A DNA stretch of 64,000 nt. It comes from Sphingopyxis alaskensis RB2256 (GTDB lineage Bacteria > Pseudomonadota > Alphaproteobacteria > Sphingomonadales > Sphingomonadaceae). Shown one piece after another: positions 1 to 8,080 of the stretch. The position numbers were made by a program, and so were the translations under genes. The notes beneath the pieces are model-generated. The model ran no database searches and had not been told where the DNA came from. It saw nothing but the letters and a program-made list of their open reading frames with translations. The DNA is taken from the NCBI RefSeq assembly GCF_000013985.1, contig NC_008048.1:1426001-1490000 (forward strand), in the 5' to 3' direction. Numbering within the stretch: the stretch's first letter is position 1; each line of letters opens with the position of its first letter.

Positions 1-802
1 GGGTGTCCCACGAAAACCAAACCGTTTCGGGGGCGCGCAGCGACGCGCCGGCCGCCATTGCTTCCTCGCGCCTGAATGCCTGCCACTGCGCTTCGGCAGC
101 GGCCAGTTCGGCGCGGCTGTTGATGCCCCCGACATCGGCGGGATCGGTCTTCACCACCGCGCAGAGCCGCCCGTCGGCGTTCGCGATATTGACGATATCG
201 ACGAGGTAAAACTCCTTCGCCGCATTGTCGTCGGTGACGCGCGCGAGCAACGCGAACAGATCGCGCGCCCTCGCGGCCATCAGACCCGAATTGCAGAGCC
301 GCACCGCACGCTCCGCGTCGGTCGCATCCTTATGCTCGACCATTTTCACGACGCGGTCGCCGTCGGTGATGACGCGGCCATATTGCAGCGGGTCGGCGGG
401 CTCGAACGCGAGGACGACGACCGCCGGGGCGTCGCTTGCGCCGAGCCGGTCGAGCATCGCGCGCATCGTCGCCGCAGGCACAAAGGGCACATCGCCATAG
501 AGGATCAGCACGTCGCCATCGAAACCGCTGAGCGCCGCTTCGGCCTGCCGCACAGCATGGCCGGTGCCGAGCTGCGGCTCCTGCACCGCAAGCTCCGCGG
601 TGCCGCTCAGCGCCGCTTCGAGCTGATCGGCCTTGTCGCCGACAACGACCACCTTTTTCGCGGGGCTCAGTTCGTCGACGCTCGCCATCAGGTGCAGCAG
701 CATCGGCCGCCCGGCGATCGGGTGCAGCACCTTGTGCAGGTCGGACTTCATGCGGGTGCCCTTGCCCGCGGCAAGGACGATGGCGGCGATCGGGTTGTTC
801 AT
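1..802 (-). CDS. glmU: Bifunctional GlmU, N-terminal part (cut by window start)
   Basis: GlmU makes UDP-N-acetylglucosamine for peptidoglycan and lipid A: the C-terminal domain acetylates glucosamine-1-phosphate and the N-terminal domain transfers UMP. Only the first 267 codons lie here; the acetyltransferase beta-helix is off the edge. The uridyltransferase signature LAAGKGTRMK is at residues 10-19, followed by GTGHA and LYGDVP motifs of the nucleotide-binding fold. I took the ATG at 802 (MNNPIAAIVL); an in-frame ATG at 814 would add four residues. It is divergent from gph. Confidence 0.95.
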   Translation of the reverse strand, partial: MNNPIAAIVLAAGKGTRMKSDLHKVLHPIAGRPMLLHLMASVDELSPAKKVVVVGDKADQLEAALSGTAELAVQEPQLGTGHAVRQAEAALSGFDGDVLILYGDVPFVPAATMRAMLDRLGASDAPAVVVLAFEPADPLQYGRVITDGDRVVKMVEHKDATDAERAVRLCNSGLMAARARDLFALLARVTDDNAAKEFYLVDIVNIANADGRLCAVVKTDPADVGGINSRAELAAAEAQWQAFRREEAMAAGASLRAPETVWFSWDT

Positions 803-861
803 GCGCGCTGCCATGCCAGCAAATCATTGCGGTTTCCAGCACATCGCGCCATGCGCGCGGG

Positions 862-1530
862 ATGAACGGATTTCCTTTTGCGATCGTCGGCTTCGACCTC
901 GACGGCACGCTCGTCGACACGCTCGGCGACCTTGCCGCGGCGGTCAATCATGCGCTGGCGCAGATGGACCGCGCACCCCTGAGCGAAGCGGCGGTGCGGC
1001 CGATGATCGGGCGCGGGGCCAGACATATGCTCGAACAGGGACTCATCGCGACCGGCGGCGCACCCGACGGTGCGGTCGAGCGGCTCTATCCCGAACTCCT
1101 CCGCTTTTATGAAGCGCATATCGCGACGCAAAGCCGTCCCTTTGCGGGCGCCGTAACCGCGCTCGACCGGTTGGATGCGCTCGGTGTCCGCGCTGCAGTC
1201 GTGACGAACAAGGTCGAGCGGCTGGCGCGCCAGCTGCTCGGCGAACTGAGGCTGGCCGACCGGATGACAGCGATCATCGGCGGCGACACGCTGGGACCGG
1301 GCGGCGCCAAGCCCTCCCCCGCCCCGATCCGCGCGATGATCGAGCGATGCGGCGGCGGCCGCGCGGCCTTCGTCGGCGACAGTATTTTCGACGTTCAGGC
1401 GGCGCGCGGCGCTGACGTCCTCAGCGTCGCAGTCGGCTTCGGCTTTCTCGATGGCCCGGTCGAAACGCTCGGCGCGGATCATGTCATCGGCCATTTCGAC
1501 GAACTGGTGCCACTGCTCGGTGAGCTATAG
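862..1530 (+). CDS. gph: HAD-family phosphoglycolate phosphatase
   Basis: A 222-residue HAD hydrolase. The N-terminal motif FDLDGTLVDT (residues 11-20) supplies the nucleophile Asp12 and general acid Asp14. A Thr (VVTNK), a Lys region (GGAKPSP) and the GDSIFD acidic motif follow in the usual order, with a helical cap between motifs I and II. It probably dephosphorylates 2-phosphoglycolate, a by-product of DNA 3'-end repair and oxygenase reactions. HAD substrate assignment is uncertain, but length and motif spacing match Gph. It lies back-to-back with glmU, 59 bp apart. Confidence 0.85.
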   Translation: MNGFPFAIVGFDLDGTLVDTLGDLAAAVNHALAQMDRAPLSEAAVRPMIGRGARHMLEQGLIATGGAPDGAVERLYPELLRFYEAHIATQSRPFAGAVTALDRLDALGVRAAVVTNKVERLARQLLGELRLADRMTAIIGGDTLGPGGAKPSPAPIRAMIERCGGGRAAFVGDSIFDVQAARGADVLSVAVGFGFLDGPVETLGADHVIGHFDELVPLLGEL

Positions 1531-1552
1531 CCCTCCCCTGAAGGGGCGGGCT

Positions 1553-2569
1553 CTAGGAGGGCTTCCGCCACTTCGTCCAAAGATGCGTCGCCAGCATCAG
1601 GGGCGGCATCCGCAGCCAGTGCGATCGGATGTAAAAGGCCTGTTCGAGCAATGGATTGGTCACCCGTCCCCAATCGTCCCGCGCGAGCAAGCGGCGGCGA
1701 TACCAGAGGTCGCTGCCATTCTGCCCGTCCCAGCCCGACGGCAGCACACTTCCGTAAAGATCGCGCGCCAGCCGCGCCGCCCGGCGCACCGCGGCGCGCA
1801 GCCCGTGCAGTTCCGCCCGCGCGTCGAGCTTGCCCCAGAATCCCGCGTCCGCGGCGGCGAAATCGCGCGTCAGGCAGTGGAAATCCCACAGATTGCGCAG
1901 CCCGCCCTGCAAATCGCCGTCGGCGAGCATATGCGCCGCGCAATGCACCACCATGTCCGTGGGGCAGAGCACCGCATGGCCGCCCGCAATCGTCACCGCA
2001 TCGCTGACCAGCGCCAGCGCGTCGGGCGTGATTCGGTGCGTGCGCGGCAGGATGGTGTGATGCACGTCGATCATCCGGTCGCGCGCCTTGTGAATCATCG
2101 GCGGCAACTCGTGCATGTGCGCGCGGTAATAATGATCGTCATAGGGATCAGACTTCACCCATTCCCACCCCGCGTTCAGCAGCGCATTTTCGGCGCGGCG
2201 GATGTCGGGGGCGAGCACCAGTATGTCGAGGTCGCCGATCTGGCGCCCGACGCTGCACGCAAGGCCCGCGGCGGCATAGGCGGCGCCCTTGAGCAACACG
2301 AACTCGATCCCTTCGGGGGCGAGCGCGCGGCGCGCCATCTCCGCTTCCCACAGCGCCTGCGCGGTCGCGACCTTTGCCGCGGCGCGCTGATCCGCAAACA
2401 GCGCAGCAACCGTGGAGGGCAGCGGGGTCTCGTCCAGCCGGTGTGCCAGCGTCCCCAGCATCGCCTCGGCGCGCGCGACGGTGATCACCCTGTCCCAGTC
2501 GCGCGGGGCGAGGGTTGCCGCCTCGCGCCGTCCGGCGAGCAGGTCGGCGAGCGTGCGCACCGCGCTCAT
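1553..2569 (-). CDS. Nucleotidyltransferase-like protein of the HPr-rel-A cluster
   Basis: 338 residues resembling the uncharacterised nucleotidyltransferase family (Pfam NTP_transf_5 type). The FVLLKG segment (90-95) is followed by GDLDILV (112-118), whose Asp113 and Asp115 are likely metal ligands. Start ATG 2569 overlaps the kinase stop as ATGA (2566-2569), which argues against the upstream ATG at 2587. It is the last gene of a tightly coupled set with a PqqD-like protein and an HprK-like kinase. In other proteobacteria such sets accompany exosortase/PEP-CTERM exopolysaccharide loci; no exosortase is visible here. Substrate unknown. Confidence 0.75.
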   Translation of the reverse strand: MSAVRTLADLLAGRREAATLAPRDWDRVITVARAEAMLGTLAHRLDETPLPSTVAALFADQRAAAKVATAQALWEAEMARRALAPEGIEFVLLKGAAYAAAGLACSVGRQIGDLDILVLAPDIRRAENALLNAGWEWVKSDPYDDHYYRAHMHELPPMIHKARDRMIDVHHTILPRTHRITPDALALVSDAVTIAGGHAVLCPTDMVVHCAAHMLADGDLQGGLRNLWDFHCLTRDFAAADAGFWGKLDARAELHGLRAAVRRAARLARDLYGSVLPSGWDGQNGSDLWYRRRLLARDDWGRVTNPLLEQAFYIRSHWLRMPPLMLATHLWTKWRKPS

Positions 2570-3432
2570 GCCGTCGCTTCCACCCAAAGCTGTTCGACCA
2601 ATGCGATGCCGGTGGCGCTGTCGGGATAGGATATGCCGAACGCCGGCGTTTCGCGCACCAGCCGCGTCAGCGCGGCAAAACCCGCCTCGCCCAGCGCGAC
2701 ATAGTTGGTCGACGCTTCGGTCAGCCGCACGAACGCCTCGCCCTCGCCCATCGGTTCGATGGCCGTCTCGCCGCCGAAGCGCGGGAAGAGGAGGAGCGCC
2801 GGCCGCGCGGGTTCGTGCATCGCGGCGATGGCATCGGCGCGCGGGATCAGATGGCGGATGTCGCCCTTTGGCGTCCCCGTCATCAGGGGCCCCAGCCGCG
2901 CCGCATCGACGCTTGCCGCGACCTCGGCGATCGCCTGGTTCTTCAGGCTCACCGCGCGTGGAAAGGCCAGCGCGTCGCCGTCCTCGGGGTCGATCAGCGT
3001 GAACTCGTCACCCATCAGCCGCCACGCGCCTTCGCCGAGCAGCGCCGCGAGCGTCGATTTCCCCGACCCCGATTCGCCCGACATGATGAGCGCACGCCCG
3101 CCCTTCGCCACCGCACTCGCATGGAGGAGCAGGTGGCGCCGCCAGCCCAATGCAACTTGAAGGTTCATCGCCATTTCGGCGGCGAGCAACCCCATCGACA
3201 GCGGCAGCGGCAGCGCGTCGGGGACGACGAAATCGCCGCCGATGTGCACCGACGGGCGCAGCCAGCGCCGCCACGGCCGCGCCGCGAACAGCCGCACCGT
3301 CGCATCGGCAGGGCGCGCATCGTCGCGTGGATAGGCGGCGTAGAGCCGGTCGAGCGCCGCGACCGGCTCGCGCCAGTCGCTGCCGATACGGAATTGCACC
3401 GGACCGACGGCGATGCGGCTCACATATCTCAC
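2566..3432 (-). CDS. HprK-related kinase A (HPr-rel-A system)
   Basis: A 288-residue P-loop protein related to HPr kinase/phosphorylase. Walker A GESGSGKST is at residues 119-127, preceded by the typical HASAVAKGGRA strand and followed by GDEFTLI. The GTG start at 3432 overlaps the stop of the PqqD-like gene as GTGA (3429-3432); longer upstream readings give low-complexity Arg/Gly sequence and were discarded. It matches the HprK-rel-A type found with PqqD-like and nucleotidyltransferase partners. The phosphorylated target is not known; no HPr or PTS gene is nearby. Confidence 0.8.
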   Translation of the reverse strand: MRYVSRIAVGPVQFRIGSDWREPVAALDRLYAAYPRDDARPADATVRLFAARPWRRWLRPSVHIGGDFVVPDALPLPLSMGLLAAEMAMNLQVALGWRRHLLLHASAVAKGGRALIMSGESGSGKSTLAALLGEGAWRLMGDEFTLIDPEDGDALAFPRAVSLKNQAIAEVAASVDAARLGPLMTGTPKGDIRHLIPRADAIAAMHEPARPALLLFPRFGGETAIEPMGEGEAFVRLTEASTNYVALGEAGFAALTRLVRETPAFGISYPDSATGIALVEQLWVEATA

Positions 3433-3710
3433 GCCGCCGCCGCCAGCCCCATGTCCGCCAGTTCGGCGAGCCGTTCGCCAACGAGCGCGCGCACGTCGCC
3501 CGCATCGCCCAGGTCGAACGCGATTTCGAGCCGCCTGGCGAGCAACGCCGCATCGCATGGATCTTCGCCCATCAACGCCAGCATTTCGGGAAGCGGCGCG
3601 ACGACAAGGTGCGTCTGCATCGACCGCCGGTCGAAAATCGCTGTCAGCTCGCCCAGCGGCTCGATACGCAGCGCGTCCGCCGGCGCCGCGCGATAGGCGC
3701 GGTCAATCAT
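3429..3710 (-). CDS. PqqD-like protein of the HPr-rel-A system
   Basis: A 93-residue small protein resembling the PqqD-family peptide chaperones found next to HprK-related kinase A. PqqD proteins bind substrate peptides and hand them to modifying enzymes. Recognisable elements are the N-terminal beta region (AIFDRRSMQTHLV) and a helical C-terminal half. It begins inside the 3' end of the MarR gene (8-bp overlap) and ends in the GTGA that starts the kinase, so the three are translationally coupled. No precursor peptide gene was recognised nearby. The call rests mainly on gene context. Confidence 0.7.
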   Translation of the reverse strand: MIDRAYRAAPADALRIEPLGELTAIFDRRSMQTHLVVAPLPEMLALMGEDPCDAALLARRLEIAFDLGDAGDVRALVGERLAELADMGLAAAA

Positions 3711-4149
3711 AGGTTTCGGCGGCGGCGATCAGCTTGGCGAGCAGCGCCATCAGCGTCGCGCGCTCGTCGGTGCTCAGGTTCGCCTCCAGCTGCGCCTCGC
3801 TCGCGAGCGCCGCGGGCACGATCGCATCATAAAGCGAACGCCCCGTGTCGGTGAGCGCCAGATGGTGCGAGCGCCCGTCGGCCTCATGCGCCTGCCGTGC
3901 GATCAGCTGGCGGTCGGCGAGGCCCTTCGCGGCGCGGTTCACCGTCACCTTGTCCATCCGCGTCGCCTGCACCAACTCGCGCTGCGTCTTGGGCGTCCCT
4001 TCGCCCAGGATCGCCATCAGCCGCCATTCGGGGATCTTGAGCCCGAAACGGTTTTCATATTCGGCGGCGATCCGGCTCGACAGCGCATTGGAGGCGATCG
4101 ACAGGCGATAGGGCAGGAAATTGTCGAGATTGAGCTTCTTCGCGGCCAT
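3703..4149 (-). CDS. MarR-family transcriptional regulator
   Basis: A 148-residue MarR-type winged-helix repressor. A dimerisation helix (residues about 8-35) precedes the DNA-binding domain: TQRELVQATRMDKVTVNRAA is the helix-turn-helix, and the GRSHHLALTDTGR stretch is the wing with its conserved Asp/Arg-type loop. It overlaps the PqqD-like gene by 8 bp and is therefore transcribed with the HPr-rel-A cluster, a plausible autoregulator of that unit. Ligand unknown. The 66-bp gap to the TonB receptor upstream leaves room for its own promoter. Confidence 0.85.
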   Translation of the reverse strand: MAAKKLNLDNFLPYRLSIASNALSSRIAAEYENRFGLKIPEWRLMAILGEGTPKTQRELVQATRMDKVTVNRAAKGLADRQLIARQAHEADGRSHHLALTDTGRSLYDAIVPAALASEAQLEANLSTDERATLMALLAKLIAAAETYD

Positions 4150-4215
4150 GCCTGATAATCCCCAACGTCCTACCCGGTCGTAGCCATCCTATCGCCTGTT
4201 TCGGCGCTGTGAAGG

Positions 4216-6261
4216 TCAGAAACCGAAACGCGCCCCGATCCACAATGTCCGCGGCATCGCACGCTCGACAATGCCCGCCGCCGAAATCGCCGCAGGGACC
4301 AGTTCGTCGAACAGATTTTCGCCGCGCGCCTCGACGCTGATCCCGTTCGCGAAGCGCCACGACAGCCCCGCGGCGAGCGTCAGCGCATCGTCCAGCCGCA
4401 GCAGCCCCAGATCATCCTCATTCTGCGTGCCGATGTAGCGCAAGGTCGCAAAACCGCCGAGCGGGCCGTCGCCGTTGCTTCGCAGCGACACGCTGCCGCC
4501 ATGTTTCGCAATCTGCGCCGGGCGCCGCCCGTCGAGCATCGCCGCCGCGCCCGATGCGTCCACATCGGCGTCGGTATAGGCCCAGGTCGCGCGTAGCGTC
4601 AGCGGGCCGATGCCCTGCTCGGCGCTGACTTCGATGCCCTTGCTGTCGATCGCATCGAGATTCTGCCGCTGGTTGAGGTTCGGCGCGAGCGTCACATTGG
4701 CGATCGCGTCGGTCAGCCGGTTGGCGAACAGCGTTGCCGACAGGCTGGTGTCAGCCCAAGCCCAGTCGATCCCGACCTCGCCGCCCCACAGATGTTCAGG
4801 CTTCAGCGCCTCATTCGCCAGCGTCACCTCGGCGCCGACGCGGAAAGGCCGATACAGCTCGTTGAGCGTCGGCAGGCGCCAACCCCTATAGGCCGCCGCG
4901 CGCAGCGCCACGCCGTCGCCGTTCCAGCGCACCCCCGCGCGCCCGCTGGCTTCCCAACCCTGCCGGTCTGCAAAACGGGCGTCGCTGATCGGCGCGCCGC
5001 CGATATTGCCCTCGCGGCGATAGCCGCCGCCCAGCCACCAGCGGTCGACGCGCCCGCTCAGTGTCCAGAGGAAGTCGTCATCGCGGCGGCCCGACGTCCA
5101 TTCGGCAAAGGCGCCGACGGTGTCGCTGCTGCCCCCCGCACTGCGGTGGCGCTGCGGCACGCCCGCGGCGAAGAAAAAATCCTCCTCGGTGCGCCCCGTC
5201 GTGCGGCGCCAGTCGGCACCGAGCCGCAGCGGGTTCGCGCCGCCAACCGCCGGGCGATATTCGACGCGCGCGCCAAGGCCGGTCGCGGGAACGCGCTGGA
5301 ACAGCACGGGCGCAGCGCTGCTGCGATCCGCCGCGACGCTCGCAAAACCCGTCTCGAAATCGCGCAGTTGGACATAAGCGAGCGCGAGCCATTGCGCGCC
5401 GCCCGCGGGGTCGCGGACGAAGCGCAGGCTGGCGTCGATGCCGTCGACCTTGCTCTGGGTGAAATCGACGCCGCGGTCGCGGCGGTCGACGAAGCCGCGC
5501 AGGCTCGCCTCGATGCGGCTGCTGTCGCCCGCATCGAAGCGCAGGCGCATCCCGATTCCGCCCTGCTCATAGGGCGCCGCGCGGTCGGCGCTGCCGCGCT
5601 GGTCCTTGGCGACGGGGATGAAACCGTCACCGCGGCTGTAGCGCCCGTCGAGCGCCACCTGTCCGCTGCCGACCGCACCGCCCACGCTCGCCGAAGCATC
5701 CCAGCCATCGCGGCTGCCATGGGCAAGGTTCGCTTCGGCGCCGTCGGTCATCTCCGAATGCAGCCCGATCGTCCCCGCGAGCGCGCCGGGCCCATCGGCG
5801 CCGCTGCCACCGCCGCGCGTGACGACGATCCCGCCGAGCCGGACCGCGTCATAGGCGCTCCACGCGACCCAGCCGCCGAACGGGTCGGCCTGCGGCACGC
5901 CGTCGAGCGTCACCAGCGCGCGGCTCGACGCATTGCCGCCGAGCCCGCGCAGCGTCACGCCCTGGCTCGTCGGATGCGCGCTGCGCCCGTCCGAGCGGCG
6001 GAACTGGACGATGCCCGCCTCGTCGCGCAGCCGGTTTTCGACGCGCGTGCCGAGGCCGCGATCGAGGTCGCGCAACACCGCGAATCCCTGTGCGGCATCG
6101 CCATCGGAGGGCGCCAGCGATCCTGAACCGGTGACGACGATGACGCCGGGAGGAAGGCGCAGATCGGCAATCACGATCTTTTCCAGATCATGGGCGGCGT
6201 CCTGCGCCATCGCCGCCACCGGCAGCGCCAGCGCCGCGACCCCCACCAAAAGCCGGATCAC
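4216..6261 (-). CDS. TonB-dependent outer-membrane receptor
   Basis: A 681-residue receptor with a signal peptide (IRLLVGVAALALPVAAMAQ), a plug domain with TSQGVTLRGLGGNASSRAL and VTRGGGSG segments, and a long beta-barrel ending in the C-terminal Phe of ARFGF. The substrate cannot be told from sequence. The GTG start at 6261 overlaps the stop of the upstream maleylacetoacetate isomerase as GTGA, so the two are coupled; the track-length reading from 6315 would put residues ahead of the signal peptide. Pairing of a receptor with a cytosolic isomerase is unusual and may hint at an aromatic-derived ligand. Confidence 0.88.
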   Translation of the reverse strand: MIRLLVGVAALALPVAAMAQDAAHDLEKIVIADLRLPPGVIVVTGSGSLAPSDGDAAQGFAVLRDLDRGLGTRVENRLRDEAGIVQFRRSDGRSAHPTSQGVTLRGLGGNASSRALVTLDGVPQADPFGGWVAWSAYDAVRLGGIVVTRGGGSGADGPGALAGTIGLHSEMTDGAEANLAHGSRDGWDASASVGGAVGSGQVALDGRYSRGDGFIPVAKDQRGSADRAAPYEQGGIGMRLRFDAGDSSRIEASLRGFVDRRDRGVDFTQSKVDGIDASLRFVRDPAGGAQWLALAYVQLRDFETGFASVAADRSSAAPVLFQRVPATGLGARVEYRPAVGGANPLRLGADWRRTTGRTEEDFFFAAGVPQRHRSAGGSSDTVGAFAEWTSGRRDDDFLWTLSGRVDRWWLGGGYRREGNIGGAPISDARFADRQGWEASGRAGVRWNGDGVALRAAAYRGWRLPTLNELYRPFRVGAEVTLANEALKPEHLWGGEVGIDWAWADTSLSATLFANRLTDAIANVTLAPNLNQRQNLDAIDSKGIEVSAEQGIGPLTLRATWAYTDADVDASGAAAMLDGRRPAQIAKHGGSVSLRSNGDGPLGGFATLRYIGTQNEDDLGLLRLDDALTLAAGLSWRFANGISVEARGENLFDELVPAAISAAGIVERAMPRTLWIGARFGF

Positions 6262-6890
6262 GCGGGCTTCACCGCGTCGGGATGCGCCTTCTGGAAGGCT
6301 TCCAGCTCCATGCACGCCGCGTCGATCGCCACCAGCCGCGGATAATCGTCCAGCGGCGTCTCGAACCGCCGCGCATTATACATTTGCGGCACGAGGCAGC
6401 AGTCGGCGATCCCCGGCGCGTCGCCGCCGAGAAACCTGCCGTCGCCCGCCATCGCTTCGAGCGCGTCGAATCCCTGCACGATCCAGTGGCGATACCAGCG
6501 GTCCTTGGTCTGCTCGTTCAATCCCAGGTCGCGCTTCAGATATTTGAGCACGCGGAGGTTGTTGAGCGGATGGATGTCGCTCGCGATCACCTGCGCCTGC
6601 GCCAAGGCGACCGCGCGCGGCATGGCATCGTCGGGGATAAGCCGCGGCTGCGGAAAGGCGCGATCGAGCCAGTCGATGATCGCCATGCTCTGGATGATCG
6701 GCTCGCCATCGACGACGAGCATCGGCACGAAGCCTTGCGCATTCTGCTCGAGATAGGCATCGCTGCGCTGTTCGCCAGCGATCAGGCTGACCTCGACGCG
6801 CTCATAATCGAGCCCCTTGAGGTTCAGCGCGATGCGCACGCGAAAGCTGGCCGAGGAGCGGAAATAATCGTGGAGGACGAGGTTGGTCAT
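6258..6890 (-). CDS. maiA: Maleylacetoacetate isomerase (zeta-class GST)
   Basis: 210 residues with the glutathione S-transferase fold. The zeta-class active-site signature RSSASFRVRIALNLK is near residue 11, and GFVPMLV and IIQSMAIIDWL form the glutathione site. It converts maleylacetoacetate to fumarylacetoacetate in tyrosine degradation, or maleylpyruvate to fumarylpyruvate in gentisate degradation. The homogentisate partners are not adjacent, although an FAH-family hydrolase and a gentisate-type dioxygenase lie about 9-11 kb away. It is the first gene of a two-gene unit with the TonB receptor. Confidence 0.88.
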   Translation of the reverse strand: MTNLVLHDYFRSSASFRVRIALNLKGLDYERVEVSLIAGEQRSDAYLEQNAQGFVPMLVVDGEPIIQSMAIIDWLDRAFPQPRLIPDDAMPRAVALAQAQVIASDIHPLNNLRVLKYLKRDLGLNEQTKDRWYRHWIVQGFDALEAMAGDGRFLGGDAPGIADCCLVPQMYNARRFETPLDDYPRLVAIDAACMELEAFQKAHPDAVKPA

Positions 6891-6945
6891 GCGCGGACCT
6901 AAGATAAACCAATGCCGTTTAGCAAGCGCCCGAACATCAAAGCAT

Positions 6946-7038
6946 CGTCATTGCGAGGAACGGAGCGACGAAGCAATCTCCAGCCCTCGTCGGCGGGCGA
7001 CGGAAGCTGAAGATTGCTTCGCTACGCTCGCAATGACG
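6946..7038. repeat. Intergenic palindrome, CGTCATTGCGAG type
   Basis: A 93-bp element with near-complete dyad symmetry. CGTCATTGCGAG (6946-6957) is mirrored by CTCGCAATGACG (7027-7038), and GAAGCAATCT (6970-6979) by AGATTGCTTC (7011-7020). It fills the gap between maiA and the diheme protein gene. This looks like a dispersed REP/MITE-type element; no second copy of this type is in the window. Confidence 0.8.
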
Positions 7039-7048
7039 TTTAGGCGGG

Positions 7049-8080
7049 TCAGCGCGAGCCGTCCTTCACCATCTCCGCAATCCATTGCCGCAGCAGCGCC
7101 GCGCCCTCCCGATGCACCGTCGAGCGCCCGACCTCGGGCATCGCAATTCCGGGATCGGTGCTTTCGAGGCGATAGATCATGAAGCTGCGCTCGGGATCAC
7201 CGGGCGCAATCGCGAAATCCATCCCCCCGCTGCCGCGCCCGGCCGCGGTGGGGCGCTTGCCGATGCCGTAATTCACGCCCGCGGGATCGTCGGTCCAGCG
7301 CAGGAACAGCCCGCTGTTCGACGCGCTGCCCGCCGGATTGTGGCAATGCGCGCAATTGACATCGAGATAGGCGCGTGCGCGGTCGGCGATGCTGCCGCTG
7401 GCCGGATCGTCCCAAACGGGCATCGCCGGTTCGAGCGCCGCGGGCTGATCGAAATAGCGCGCGCGGAGCGACGCCGACGCGGCGGGGTCGAGAACAAGGT
7501 TGCGCACTTTCGGCCCGATCGGCACGATTTCGCCGTTCAGGCTGTGGCATTCCTTGCACTGGTTCCTGTTCGGCACGGCATAGCGAATGGCGTGGCGTTC
7601 GCCCGCCGCGGTCGTGAAGCTCACCGGCACGCGCCGCCCGCCCAATGCCAGCGTCGCATCCTTGCCGTCGGCATCCCAGATATAGGGCAGCGCCGCCCAG
7701 CCCGACGCGCGGCGGATCAACAGCCGCGTCTCGACCGGACGCCCGGCGTTGACGTCGCTCCAGCCGAAGCTCTTGATCAGCACCGTGCCCACCGGAAAGT
7801 CGATCGCGCCATCGGTTGCAACCGTGGCCCTTTTGCCCTCCGGGATCAGCATGAACCGGTGCTTGTCGGCATAGTCGCTGAACAAGGGCGTGCGCAGCGT
7901 ATAGGCGATACCCGCCACTGGGCGGAGCGGATCATTGCCGCGAAACAGGCCGAAGACGGAGAGCTTCGCGGGCATCGCATCGCTTTCCACCAGCGCCTGA
8001 TCGACGGTCGGCAGGGTCAGCGCCGTGCCGCCGCTACTACACAGCAACGCCGCTGTGATCGCGGCAAGGACGCGCTTCAC
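7049..8080 (-). CDS. Diheme c-type lipoprotein of the SO2930 / HNE_0200 type
   Basis: 343 residues with a lipoprotein-like signal (ALLC lipobox, Cys14) and two heme c sites, CKECH (175-179) and CAHCH (243-247). The middle region has a beta-rich domain (FPVGTVLIKSFGW), and the C-terminus carries MPEVGRSTVH, with a possible heme-ligand Met. Start GTG 8080 overlaps the upstream beta-helix gene stop as GTGA. The family is known to co-occur with a parallel beta-helix partner, exactly as here. The protein probably sits in the periplasm, moving electrons; its redox partner is unknown. Confidence 0.82.
   Translation of the reverse strand: MKRVLAAITAALLCSSGGTALTLPTVDQALVESDAMPAKLSVFGLFRGNDPLRPVAGIAYTLRTPLFSDYADKHRFMLIPEGKRATVATDGAIDFPVGTVLIKSFGWSDVNAGRPVETRLLIRRASGWAALPYIWDADGKDATLALGGRRVPVSFTTAAGERHAIRYAVPNRNQCKECHSLNGEIVPIGPKVRNLVLDPAASASLRARYFDQPAALEPAMPVWDDPASGSIADRARAYLDVNCAHCHNPAGSASNSGLFLRWTDDPAGVNYGIGKRPTAAGRGSGGMDFAIAPGDPERSFMIYRLESTDPGIAMPEVGRSTVHREGAALLRQWIAEMVKDGSR

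Noticed and set aside
4792..6126. 444-codon plus-strand frame
   Set aside because: Antisense to the TonB receptor, no motif or ribosome site.
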